A DNA stretch of 14,315 bases from Candidatus Gastranaerophilales bacterium (GTDB taxonomy: Bacteria > Cyanobacteriota > Vampirovibrionia > Gastranaerophilales > Gastranaerophilaceae), in assembly GCA_944323585.1 (NCBI GenBank), contig CALUTA010000024.1, positions 1 through 14,315 on the forward strand, in the 5' to 3' direction. Of the stretch, positions 1 to 7,659 are shown one piece after another. How positions within the stretch are numbered: the first letter of the stretch is position 1; each line of letters begins with the position of its first letter. The position numbers were made by a program, and so were the translations under genes. The notes beneath the pieces were generated by a model. It was not told the origin of the DNA and ran no database searches. It was given only the letters and a program-made list of their open reading frames with translations.

Positions 1-687
1 GCACTTACGGCTCTTTTTCTTGCCGACAAAGAGTATAAAAACAACACATTAAATATAACAAAATATATTGCCGTATGTCCGCCTGTGGATTTAATTTATG
101 CAATGGCCGCAGTGGACAAAATTTCTGACGAGTGGAATAAAAATCCGAACAATCTAAAAGACCGTGTGGCTGTTACGGCTTCAAAAATCATCCAGATTTC
201 ACAACAAAAAGATGAGGATAAAGACTTTAAAATTGATCGCCTGCCTTTTACTGAATATGAAGCCAAATTAATAACTGGATTCATAATGCATCAGAAGCTG
301 TCGGATCTTATTTATACAATCGAGCGGGAAAACGTAACAGACCCGAAGGAGCTTTATACAAGAATTAACAACACAAGCTACAGGGATTACGCACAAAATT
401 ATCTGTTGACACCGCCTTACAGCGATTTGGATGACTTGCAGGAGATTTCAAGCCTCCATTCAATTTCGGATTATCTTGAGAATGCCGACAATTACGTGAT
501 TTTTCATTCTCTAAACGATTATCTTACGACCCCTTCCCAGTTAAAAAAGCTGAAACTTTATACAGGAAACAAATCCGTATATCTTGATAACGGAGCGCAT
601 CTTGGTTTTATGTACAGAGAAGAGTTCTTGAAAATGTTAAAAGACGAAATTTCTCTTTCTCAAAAAACAGCCAAAAATCAATACTAA
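1..687 (+). CDS. Alpha/beta-hydrolase fold protein, C-terminal part (5' end outside window)
   Basis: The reading frame is open from base 1, so this is the 3' part of a longer gene; the GTG at 85 is internal, not a start. The 228 visible residues begin with ALTALFLAD, which looks like the helix after a nucleophile elbow (G-x-S-x-G), so the catalytic serine would lie just upstream of the window. Near the C-terminus an Asp in HSLNDYLT and a His in NGAHLGF sit about 30 residues apart. This is the usual order and spacing of the acid and base of an alpha/beta-hydrolase triad. The middle (visible residues about 60-150) is a charged helical segment that could be a lid. Substrate is unknown: a serine aminopeptidase-like or esterase role is possible. 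No signal peptide can be judged. It converges on the ArsR-type gene, 21 bases away. The family call rests on motif appearance alone. Confidence 0.6.
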   Translation, partial: ALTALFLADKEYKNNTLNITKYIAVCPPVDLIYAMAAVDKISDEWNKNPNNLKDRVAVTASKIIQISQQKDEDKDFKIDRLPFTEYEAKLITGFIMHQKLSDLIYTIERENVTDPKELYTRINNTSYRDYAQNYLLTPPYSDLDDLQEISSLHSISDYLENADNYVIFHSLNDYLTTPSQLKKLKLYTGNKSVYLDNGAHLGFMYREEFLKMLKDEISLSQKTAKNQY

Positions 688-700
688 TGCCTGATTTTTG
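672..700. terminator. Possible weak bidirectional terminator between convergent genes
   Basis: A 9-base inverted repeat (CAAAAATCA at 672-680, TGATTTTTG at 692-700) with an 11-base loop straddles the end of the hydrolase gene and lies just past the end of the ArsR-type gene. The arms are AT-rich, with A runs on one side and T runs on the other, so it could work in both directions. The low GC content makes the stem weak. Position between two convergent stops is the main support. Confidence 0.3.
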
Positions 701-708
701 CGCTATCG

Positions 709-1059
709 CTACTCGCAGACGTGTTCTAATGCTTTTTCAAGGATAGTTTTTACGTGAAAATCATTTAGCGCATAATAAACATTTTTCCCTTTTTTGGTAG
801 AGCGCACGAGTTTTGCAGTTTTAAGAACTTTAAGCTGGTGGGAAACCGCAGATTTTGTCATATTAAGAAGTACAGCAAGATCTCCAACACACATGTCGCT
901 TTCTTCCAAAGCCCAGAGAAGTTGAATTCTGGTGCTGTCGCCCATAACTTTGAAGAAGTCTGAAAGTTCATACAATATGTTCATTTCAGGCATGTTTGGC
1001 TTTACTTTATTCACGATTTCGATATTAATTGCTTCACAATCTGATTTTTTGATATCCAT
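709..1059 (-). CDS. ArsR/SmtB-family metal-sensing repressor (zinc-type)
   Basis: A 116-residue winged-helix repressor that should dimerise, bind operator DNA without metal, and release it when metal binds. The core resembles cyanobacterial SmtB/ZiaR: DSTRIQLLWAL, then MCVGDLA (residues 56-62, Cys57), then the recognition helix MTKSAVSHQLKVLK (67-80), then the wing to NVYYALND. The C-terminal helix carries D100, H102, H113 and E116. These match the D-x-H-x10-H-x2-E spacing of the SmtB alpha-5 zinc site (Asp104, His106, His117, Glu120). A CadC-type alpha-3N cadmium/lead site looks incomplete: Cys57 is present but the second Cys of the CxC is Gly59; the N-terminus has only Cys8. Zinc is therefore the favoured inducer. 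It is transcribed divergently from the metal ATPase, its likely target. No clear Shine-Dalgarno precedes the ATG; Met23 is an alternative start, but the length fits the full family. Confidence 0.9.
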   Translation of the reverse strand: MDIKKSDCEAINIEIVNKVKPNMPEMNILYELSDFFKVMGDSTRIQLLWALEESDMCVGDLAVLLNMTKSAVSHQLKVLKTAKLVRSTKKGKNVYYALNDFHVKTILEKALEHVCE

Positions 1060-1078
1060 GATTATATTATTGCATCAA

Positions 1079-1094
1079 TTGAATAAGTATTCAA
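1079..1094. promoter_or_regulatory. Candidate repressor operator on the arsR side
   Basis: A perfect 7-2-7 inverted repeat, TTGAATA-AG-TATTCAA, 20 bases upstream of the repressor ATG. It shares the ten-base half CAATTGAATA (here 1076-1085) with the second repeat at 1135-1144. It overlaps both promoters I can propose for the repressor on the minus strand: TTTACA (1113-1108), 16 bases, AATACT (1091-1086); or TTGAAT (1094-1089), 17 bases, AATAAT (1071-1066). Binding here would give autoregulation. The SmtB/CadC family is known to bind such imperfect palindromes with TTCA/TGAA cores. Confidence 0.65.
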
Positions 1095-1130
1095 CTATAT
1101 GAATTTTTGTAAAAGAAAAATTAAGAAAGA

Positions 1131-1160
1131 TTGACAATTGAATAGTTGTTCAATTATAAT
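1131..1160 (+). promoter_or_regulatory. Promoter with embedded operator for the metal ATPase
   Basis: Consensus sigma-70-type boxes, TTGACA (1131-1136) and TATAAT (1155-1160), with an 18-base spacer. The spacer is almost filled by an inverted repeat: AATTGAATA (1136-1144), GT, TGTTCAATT (1147-1155), with 8 of 9 pairs Watson-Crick and one G-T. A repressor bound here would cover the space between -35 and -10. Transcription would begin near 1167, leaving about 30 bases of leader with GAAAGG (1184-1189) eight bases before the ATG at 1198. Confidence 0.8.
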
Positions 1161-1197
1161 ACTAATATAAAATACTTGTAAAAGAAAGGTAAATCTT

Positions 1198-3093
1198 ATG
1201 TGCGAACATCATCACCACTGCGGACACGAGGAACATAAGCGATGCGCAGGTAACGATTTAAGACCTGCAAAGATAGCGGCAGCTATTGTTGTATTTGCTC
1301 TGGCATTTGTACCTGTGATTCCTGAATTGTTAAAGGTATGCTTGTTCTTTGCGGCATATCTGATTGCAGGCGGGGATGTTTTATTGACGGCGCTTAAGAA
1401 TATACTAAAAGGCGATTTTTTTGATGAAAACTTTTTGATGGGTGTCGCAACACTTGGCGCCTTTGCTATAAAAGAATATCCGGAAGCAGTAATGGTTATG
1501 ATTTTGTATCAGATTGGCGAATATTTTCAGCACAGAGCTGTTGAAAAATCACGCAAATCGGTTACGGAACTTATGGATATAAGACCTGATTATGCAAATA
1601 TTGAAGAGAACGGCGGACTTGTTAAAAAATCTCCTGAAGATGTTAAAATCGGTGACGTAATCGTTGTTGCGGCCGGTGAAAAAATTCCGCTTGACGGTGT
1701 TGTTATTGAAGGAGAAGCTTCAATGGACACATCAGCCCTCACAGGAGAATCAGTGCCAAGGAAAATCACAACCGGAGATGATGCAGTCAGCGGTTGTATC
1801 AATACAAACGGGCTTATAAAAGTCAGAGTTACCAAAGAATTTGGCAGTTCAACAGTTTCTAAAATTCTGGAACTTGTAGAAAATGCAGGTTCTAAAAAGA
1901 CAAAAGCCGAAAATTTTATTACCCGTTTTGCAAGATACTATACCCCTGCGGTTGTTGGTGCTGCTGTTATCCTTGCTGGTTTACCTCCAATATTGACCGG
2001 CGGAGAGTTTTCTGTTTGGATTGAAAGAGCCTTAACTTTCCTTGTAATTTCCTGCCCGTGTGCGCTTGTAATCTCCGTACCTCTCGGGTTTTTTGCGGGT
2101 ATCGGCGGAGCTTCAAAGTGCGGAATCCTTGTTAAAGGAAGCTGTTATCTGGAAGCCCTTGCAAAACCTGACACTGTAGTTTTTGATAAGACCGGAACTC
2201 TGACAAAAGGAGTCTTCAATGTTACCGCTGTAAAACCTCAAGAGGGTATCACTCCTGAAGAGTTGTTAAAGTACACAGCAATGGCTGAAAACTATTCATC
2301 TCATCCGATTGCGCAGTCTTTGAAAAAAGCTTACGGCAAATCTATTGATTCAGAAAAAGTTAAAGATGTTGTTGAACTTGCAGGCTGCGGAATCAGGGCA
2401 AATGTTGAGGGCAGTGAAATCCTTGCAGGAAACACAAAATTGATGGAAAAGTATTCTATCAATTACAAAAAAGCTGAAGACTTCGGAACAGTTGTTTATG
2501 CTGCCAAAAACGGCAAATACCTTGGATATATAGTGATTTCTGATGTTATCAAAGAGGATTCGCAAAAAGCAATTAAGGCTTTGAAAAAACTTTCGGTAAA
2601 AACAGTAATGCTTACAGGCGACAATCGTAGCGCTGCCGAAAAAACAGCAGAAATCCTCGGGCTTGACGAATTTCATGCACAGCTTATGCCTGAGGACAAG
2701 GTCGAAAAACTTGAAGAACTAATAGAAAAGAAACGGAAAAACAAAAGCGTAATCTTTGTCGGCGACGGTATAAATGACGCTCCGGTTTTGACAAGAGCCG
2801 ATGTCGGTATAGCAATGGGCGGATTGGGTTCGGATGCCGCAATAGAGGCTGCTGATGCAGTTATTATGGATGACAGCCCGTCAAAAATTGCACTTGCGGT
2901 TTTCGTTGCACGAAAAACAATGAATATCGTTAAGCAAAATATAGCATTTGCTCTTCTTGTAAAAGCTTTGTTCTTAATTCTTGGTGCCGTCGGGTTTGTC
3001 AGCATGTGGGGTGCTGTATTTGCGGATGTCGGTGTAACTCTGCTTGCAGTTCTCAACTCCTTAAGAGCTTTGCAGGTAAAATCCGTCTGCTAA
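1198..3093 (+). CDS. zntA: P1B-2 heavy-metal ATPase (Zn/Cd/Pb exporter)
   Basis: A 631-residue inner-membrane pump that uses ATP to export divalent soft metals from the cytoplasm. All P-type ATPase signatures are present: TGES (182-185, actuator), CPC (286-288, membrane metal site), DKTGTLT (330-336, phosphorylated Asp330), SHP (368-370, nucleotide domain of P1B pumps) and GDGINDAP (522-529). The last two membrane helices carry Lys589 and D-x-G (Asp610, Gly612), which are typical of the P1B-2 Zn/Cd/Pb subclass rather than copper pumps. The N-terminal ferredoxin-like metal-binding domain seen in E. coli ZntA (about 730 residues) is absent. It is replaced by a short His/Cys-rich tail within the first 16 residues (Cys2, His4-7, Cys8, His10, His13, Cys16). 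The divergent SmtB-like repressor and embedded operator indicate metal-induced expression. The exact metal preference is inferred. Confidence 0.95.
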   Translation: MCEHHHHCGHEEHKRCAGNDLRPAKIAAAIVVFALAFVPVIPELLKVCLFFAAYLIAGGDVLLTALKNILKGDFFDENFLMGVATLGAFAIKEYPEAVMVMILYQIGEYFQHRAVEKSRKSVTELMDIRPDYANIEENGGLVKKSPEDVKIGDVIVVAAGEKIPLDGVVIEGEASMDTSALTGESVPRKITTGDDAVSGCINTNGLIKVRVTKEFGSSTVSKILELVENAGSKKTKAENFITRFARYYTPAVVGAAVILAGLPPILTGGEFSVWIERALTFLVISCPCALVISVPLGFFAGIGGASKCGILVKGSCYLEALAKPDTVVFDKTGTLTKGVFNVTAVKPQEGITPEELLKYTAMAENYSSHPIAQSLKKAYGKSIDSEKVKDVVELAGCGIRANVEGSEILAGNTKLMEKYSINYKKAEDFGTVVYAAKNGKYLGYIVISDVIKEDSQKAIKALKKLSVKTVMLTGDNRSAAEKTAEILGLDEFHAQLMPEDKVEKLEELIEKKRKNKSVIFVGDGINDAPVLTRADVGIAMGGLGSDAAIEAADAVIMDDSPSKIALAVFVARKTMNIVKQNIAFALLVKALFLILGAVGFVSMWGAVFADVGVTLLAVLNSLRALQVKSVC

Positions 3094-3126
3094 AAGTAAG
3101 GTTTTGGAGCTGTGTTCAAATCCTGA

Positions 3127-3150
3127 AATATCCATCGTACGGTGGATATT
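3127..3150 (+). terminator. 24-base palindrome: ATPase terminator or efflux-operon operator
   Basis: Arms AATATCCATC (3127-3136) and GGTGGATATT (3141-3150) around GTAC form a ten-pair stem with one G-T pair. The symmetry runs through the centre, so the DNA is a near-perfect palindrome. A T5 run follows six bases later (3157-3161), which allows a terminator for the ATPase gene, though the run is farther from the stem than is ideal. It also lies 12 bases upstream of the -35 of the efflux operon, where a regulator could bind. I cannot choose between the two readings. Confidence 0.45.
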
Positions 3151-3162
3151 CATGCATTTTTA

Positions 3163-3192
3163 TTGACACTTTCGACTGAAATATTTTACGAT
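3163..3192 (+). promoter_or_regulatory. Candidate promoter of the RND efflux operon
   Basis: TTGACA (3163-3168, consensus) and TACGAT (3187-3192, four of six matches) with an 18-base spacer, placing transcription start near 3199 and leaving a leader of about 38 bases before the ATG at 3237. The -10 is weak, which could suit an activated or modestly expressed operon. Confidence 0.5.
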
Positions 3193-3236
3193 AATCTCAG
3201 GATAGTATATCGTATTATATTAAGTTGGAGAAAACT

Positions 3237-4418
3237 ATGAAATTCAGTATGACGAGGAAAAAATTTGCAATTCTTATTTTGCTTGTAATAATTGTTCCAA
3301 TTATATATAACAAGACATCAGGTTATATTGCCGGCATGATTCAGAAGAAAATGATGATGATGCCTAAAGAGGTTGAAGTTGATACTCCGCATATTGAAGA
3401 AGTTAATGTTTCGGCAGAAGCAACAGGAAGAGTAGAAGCAAAGTATTCTGTTGATCTTGTGGCAAGGGTTCCCGGCTTTTTGATAAAGAAATACTTTACT
3501 GAAGGGGATTTTGTTAAAAAAGGACAGATTCTTTTCCAGATTGACCCGAAAGAATACCAGCTGGAAGTTAATAACAGTCAGGCAAACGTAAACCAGTACA
3601 GTGCATTATTGAAAAATGCACAGCAGGAATTGAACAGAGCAAATGCGCTTGTGAAAGAAGATTTGATAAGCAGATCAGATGTAGACTCAAGCCTTGCCTC
3701 CCGCAACCAGTACAGAGCATTGCTTGATGCGGCAAAACAACAGCTTGAACTTGCAAAAGTCAACTTAAGCTATACATCAATAAAATCACCGATCGACGGA
3801 AGAATCGGTAAAGTAAATATTACAGAAGGCAACTATGTAACGGCAACTTCAGGCGGTCTGGTAAATATATCAAGTGTGAATCCTGTATATGTTACTTTCA
3901 GTCTGAAAAGTGCAGACTTTGTTAAGCTGCTAAAAGCAAGCAAAGACCTCTCTGATGTTGATGTGAAAGTACAGTTTACCGGCGGCTCATGGTATGACAA
4001 AATCGGACGAATCAATTTTGTAGATAATAAAATTGATATAGATTCAGGATCAGTTACATTGCGTGCAACATTTGACAACTCAAAGATGTGGCTTATACCG
4101 GGCGACTATATGAAAGTAGAACTTGTAGCACCTCAGGTTGTTAAATATATGACAGTTCCGCAGTCCTGCACAAAGGGTGATGCAATGAGCGGTTATTATG
4201 TATGGGCTGTCAAGGATAACAAGGCGGTAAGAAAAAATATTAAAGTTTCAGACGATATTAATAACAACTGGGTTGTTGATAGCGGGCTTGATATGAATGA
4301 TGTAATCGTAGTATCGGGTATTCAAAACATAGCCGCAGAAGGTCAGCAATTGAAACCGATCCAGAAAAGCAAAAGTGAAGATAAACAGGTAAAAGTTAAT
4401 GAAGAAAATATTCGATAA
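3237..4418 (+). CDS. RND efflux periplasmic adaptor (membrane-fusion protein, AcrA/HlyD family)
   Basis: The adaptor of a tripartite pump, bridging the inner-membrane RND transporter and the outer-membrane channel in the periplasm. I start it at the ATG at 3237 (393 residues): GGAG at 3227-3230 lies six bases upstream, while the in-frame TTG at 3225 overlaps that ribosome-binding site. A hydrophobic segment at residues 9-24 forms an uncleaved anchor; there is no lipobox cysteine, so it is not lipid-anchored as E. coli AcrA is. Then come the first half of the lipoyl-like domain (about 68-105, with ARVPGFLIKKYFTEGDFVKKG), an alpha-helical hairpin (about 107-176), the second lipoyl half (SPIDGRIGKVNITEGNYV, 184-201), a beta-barrel domain and a membrane-proximal domain. 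A run of four Met at 39-42 follows the anchor. It overlaps the pump gene by 20 bases, suggesting translational coupling. Substrate unknown. Confidence 0.93.
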   Translation: MKFSMTRKKFAILILLVIIVPIIYNKTSGYIAGMIQKKMMMMPKEVEVDTPHIEEVNVSAEATGRVEAKYSVDLVARVPGFLIKKYFTEGDFVKKGQILFQIDPKEYQLEVNNSQANVNQYSALLKNAQQELNRANALVKEDLISRSDVDSSLASRNQYRALLDAAKQQLELAKVNLSYTSIKSPIDGRIGKVNITEGNYVTATSGGLVNISSVNPVYVTFSLKSADFVKLLKASKDLSDVDVKVQFTGGSWYDKIGRINFVDNKIDIDSGSVTLRATFDNSKMWLIPGDYMKVELVAPQVVKYMTVPQSCTKGDAMSGYYVWAVKDNKAVRKNIKVSDDINNNWVVDSGLDMNDVIVVSGIQNIAAEGQQLKPIQKSKSEDKQVKVNEENIR

Positions 4419-7400
4419 GGAAAAATTATATTTATTTATAAGAAAACCGAGATTTGCACTTGTAATATCGATATGTATAGTTTTGCTGGGGCTTATTTCA
4501 ATGATGAGCCTGAAGCAGGAAAGTTATCCTGAAGTTACCCCGCCTCAGGTAAGAGTATCAGCGAACTATCAGGGTGCGAGTGCCGAGGTTATTGAGTCAA
4601 CCGTTGCAACAGTTTTGGAAAACAAGTTGAACGGTGTTGAAAATATGACTTATATGACTTCAACCTCTTATGACGGAAGTTATACGCTTACTTTGTATTT
4701 CAAAGTCGGTACCGACAAAAACGTAAACCTGATGAACGTACAGAATCTTATTCAGAGAGTACAGTCGCAATTGCCCGAAGATGTTCAAAGAACAGGTGTT
4801 ACGGCAATAAGCAGATCCTCAGGTTCAGGTGCAATCATTTTGACTTTATACCCTGAATCTGGCAACTGGAACCAGCTTGATTTGACAAACTACGGTTCTA
4901 TATATATAAAAGACGAATTGAAACGTGTTGAAGGTGTTGCGGATGTAATGGTTTTTGGAGGCGGCAATTATTCAATGCGAATATGGCTTGATCCTCAGAA
5001 AATGGCAGGCTTAAATATTTCAACAAGTGAAGTTAAAACGGCAGTCACAAATCAGAATACTCAGGTTGCAACAGGAGCACTTGGCGCATTGCCTACTGAT
5101 GAAAAAAGAGCTTTGCAAATTACTCTGAAAACCCCGGGGCGTCTTGATGATGTGGAAGAATTTGAAAATATAATTATCCGTTCAAATTCAGACGGCTCAA
5201 ACGTAAAACTGAAAGATATCGCAAGAGTTGAACTTGGTGCAGAATCTTATTCAAACCTCGGTCTTGTCAATGGCAAGCCGTCAGCGGTTGTTGTAATTTC
5301 ACAGCTTCCCGACGCAAACATCATAAACCTTTCTAAAGCTGTTAAAGAAAAAGTAAATGAACTTAATGCACGTTTGAATAACGGTATTAAGATTTTATAC
5401 GTAAAAGATGATGCCGACTTTATCCATGAGTCAATGAAGGAAGTTGAATTTACAATCCTTTTGACAGGTATAATAGTTGTAATTATAATCTTTCTGTTTT
5501 TGGGCGATGGTATGGCAACACTTGTGCCTTGTGCAACAATTCCGGTGTCATTAGTCGGGACATTCTTTGCACTGAAAGCTCTTGATATGTCAATAAACCT
5601 GTTGTCGTTGTTCGCACTGGTACTGGCGGTCGGTGTCGTTGTTGATGATGCGATTGTTGTAATTGAAAACGTAAAACGACATATAGATGAAGGTAAATCA
5701 GCAATTATCGCCACCCAGATAACCATGCAGGAAGTCGGATTTGCACTTGTTGCAATGGCGCTTGTCTTGATGGCTGTATTTGTGCCGATTACGTTTATGG
5801 GCGGAATGACAGGTGTTATGTACAAGCAGTTTGCCGTATGTATTGCAGTATCAATTGCAATATCAGCAATATGCGCTCTTACTCTTTCTCCTGCGATGTG
5901 TTCACACTTCCTCGGACAGGAAAAGAAACCTCATAAACTTTCAAATCATCCGCTGTTTATTACTCTGGATCATATAAAAGAAAGAATAGGTAAAAAAACA
6001 GCTGTTTTAGTCAAAAAGTTTAATGATTTATTCGCAGAACTTGAAGGTTTTTATATGGAATATGTCGTTAAATTTGTCCACAATAAAAAATTGGTAATTA
6101 CGATATATGCAATAATAGTCGCACTTACTTTAATCGGATTTAAAACGATATCAACGGGCTTTATTCCTGATGAAGATCAGGGGGTATTACTTGCACAGGT
6201 TACACTTCCTGACGGCGCATCATTGCAGAGAACTGAGGAAGTTTCACGTAAATTTATTGATCAGATAAGAGATATAGACGGTGTTAACGAAGAAAAATTA
6301 ACCGTATTTGGAGGCGACGGTGCTGTAAACCAGTCTACGGTAATTATTCAGCTGGATGACTATGCATACAGAAAAATCGGTCCTGTTGAATGGATTCAGC
6401 GCAAATTTAAAGGTCAGGCAACGGACCTCTCGCACGAAGCAATTCTTGCAAAAATAAGAACAATTGCATCAAATACAAAAGAAGCTTCAATCATAACATT
6501 TTCACCCCCTGCAATTATGGGTATGAGTATGATGGGCGGTTTTGAATTTCAGATGTTGTCACAGGGTGAATATACCCCGCAGCAGTTGGAAGCCTGGGCA
6601 AACACTCTTATTGCAGCCGCCAATCAGGATCCTTCATTATCTAACGTAACCACTACATTCCAGGCAAACGTTCCGCAGTATATAGTTAATATAGATTATG
6701 AAAAGGCTCTTGCGCAGAATGTTGATTTGCAGGAATTGTATTCAACCTTATCCTCATTGGTTGGTACATATTATATAAATGACTTTAACAAATACGACCG
6801 TGTATTCAAGGTTCAGATGCAGGCGGAAAGCAGATTCAGAGATAAAGCAACTGATTTGTCGGGCATTTATGTCAAAAACAAAAACGGTGTAATGGTTCCG
6901 ATACTTTCTATCGTAAAATTACAGCAGACAGTAGGTACAGCCTCAATTACACGTTATAACCAGTATAAATCAGTACAAATTCAGGGGCAGCAGTCCGCAG
7001 GAAAGAGTTCAGGCGACGCTATGAACGCAATGGAAGCTGTCGCAAAACGTGTTCTTCCGAATGATATGACATTTGACTGGTCAGGAACTTCTGCACAGGA
7101 ACGTGAGGCATCAGGACAAACACTGATGATTGTTGGTATGGCCTTAATATTTGTATATTTGTTCCTTGTTGCGTTGTACGAAAGCTATACAATTCCGGTT
7201 GCCGTACTTTTGATATCACCGATTGCGGCATTGGGAGCTTTAATATTCCAGATGATGATTAATCAGGCATTTGATATTTATTCGCAGGTTGGTATGATTA
7301 CCCTGATTGGTCTTGCGGCAAAACAGTCAATATTGATTGTTGAATTTGCAAAAGAAGAACATGAAAAGAACGGTTTGCCGGTCAAGGAAGCCGCAATAAA

Positions 7401-7659
7401 AGCAGCAAAATTAAGATTCAGAGCTATAATGATGACGGAAATGGCATTTATTATAGGTGTATTGCCGATGATATTTGCAACAGGTGCGGGTGCAAACTCA
7501 AGAATTTCAGTAGGTTCAACCGTATTCGGCGGTATGATAGCAGCCGCAACCCTCGGGGCTGTATTGACTCCGGCATTTTATGTAATAGTTCAGGAGTTTG
7601 TTGACCTGTTTCCGAAAAAAGAAATAACTGAGAAAGATTTGGAGATTTCTGTAAAATGA
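4399..7659 (+). CDS. RND multidrug efflux transporter, HAE1/AcrB family
   Basis: A 1086-residue proton-driven inner-membrane pump subunit, presumably trimeric, passing substrates to the adaptor and TolC channel. The duplicated RND layout is present: TM1 (about 18-37), a first periplasmic loop, TM2-6 (about 350-500), TM7 (about 564-581), a second periplasmic loop, then TM8-12 (about 905-1065). The proton-relay residues are visible: Asp416 and Asp417 in GVVVDDAIVVIENV (TM4; AcrB Asp407/408) and Lys975 in AAKQSILIVEFAKE (TM10; AcrB Lys940). The family stretches PDEDQG (590-595), DLSGIYVKNKNGVMVPI (819-835) and LTPAFYVI (1056-1063) are also present. The two Asp in TM4 fit the drug/hydrophobe (HAE) class better than the heavy-metal CusA class, despite the neighbouring metal ATPase. 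The length is slightly above AcrB (1049). It starts inside the adaptor gene and overlaps the TolC gene by ATGA. Confidence 0.96.
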   Translation: MKKIFDKEKLYLFIRKPRFALVISICIVLLGLISMMSLKQESYPEVTPPQVRVSANYQGASAEVIESTVATVLENKLNGVENMTYMTSTSYDGSYTLTLYFKVGTDKNVNLMNVQNLIQRVQSQLPEDVQRTGVTAISRSSGSGAIILTLYPESGNWNQLDLTNYGSIYIKDELKRVEGVADVMVFGGGNYSMRIWLDPQKMAGLNISTSEVKTAVTNQNTQVATGALGALPTDEKRALQITLKTPGRLDDVEEFENIIIRSNSDGSNVKLKDIARVELGAESYSNLGLVNGKPSAVVVISQLPDANIINLSKAVKEKVNELNARLNNGIKILYVKDDADFIHESMKEVEFTILLTGIIVVIIIFLFLGDGMATLVPCATIPVSLVGTFFALKALDMSINLLSLFALVLAVGVVVDDAIVVIENVKRHIDEGKSAIIATQITMQEVGFALVAMALVLMAVFVPITFMGGMTGVMYKQFAVCIAVSIAISAICALTLSPAMCSHFLGQEKKPHKLSNHPLFITLDHIKERIGKKTAVLVKKFNDLFAELEGFYMEYVVKFVHNKKLVITIYAIIVALTLIGFKTISTGFIPDEDQGVLLAQVTLPDGASLQRTEEVSRKFIDQIRDIDGVNEEKLTVFGGDGAVNQSTVIIQLDDYAYRKIGPVEWIQRKFKGQATDLSHEAILAKIRTIASNTKEASIITFSPPAIMGMSMMGGFEFQMLSQGEYTPQQLEAWANTLIAAANQDPSLSNVTTTFQANVPQYIVNIDYEKALAQNVDLQELYSTLSSLVGTYYINDFNKYDRVFKVQMQAESRFRDKATDLSGIYVKNKNGVMVPILSIVKLQQTVGTASITRYNQYKSVQIQGQQSAGKSSGDAMNAMEAVAKRVLPNDMTFDWSGTSAQEREASGQTLMIVGMALIFVYLFLVALYESYTIPVAVLLISPIAALGALIFQMMINQAFDIYSQVGMITLIGLAAKQSILIVEFAKEEHEKNGLPVKEAAIKAAKLRFRAIMMTEMAFIIGVLPMIFATGAGANSRISVGSTVFGGMIAAATLGAVLTPAFYVIVQEFVDLFPKKEITEKDLEISVK

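Noticed and set aside
85..87. GTG as start of the alpha/beta-hydrolase
   Set aside because: The frame is open to base 1 and the upstream residues fit the hydrolase fold, so the gene is cut by the window edge.
2350..3056. Two minus-strand open frames opposite the metal ATPase
   Set aside because: They overlap the strongly conserved P-type ATPase motifs on the other strand and show no motif of their own.
3225..3239. TTG at 3225 as the start of the membrane-fusion protein
   Set aside because: The TTG overlaps the GGAG ribosome-binding site that is ideally spaced for the ATG at 3237.
5247..5825. Long minus-strand open frame (192 codons) inside the RND pump gene
   Set aside because: It lies opposite conserved pump sequence, its Thr/Ser/Ile-rich translation has no recognisable fold, and it has no ribosome-binding site; a shadow frame.
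4399..7659. RND pump as a CusA-type heavy-metal exporter because of the adjacent zinc ATPase
   Set aside because: The TM4 motif GVVVDDAIVVIENV with paired Asp and the AcrB-like TM10 fit the drug/hydrophobe class, and a separate promoter and palindrome divide it from the metal cassette.
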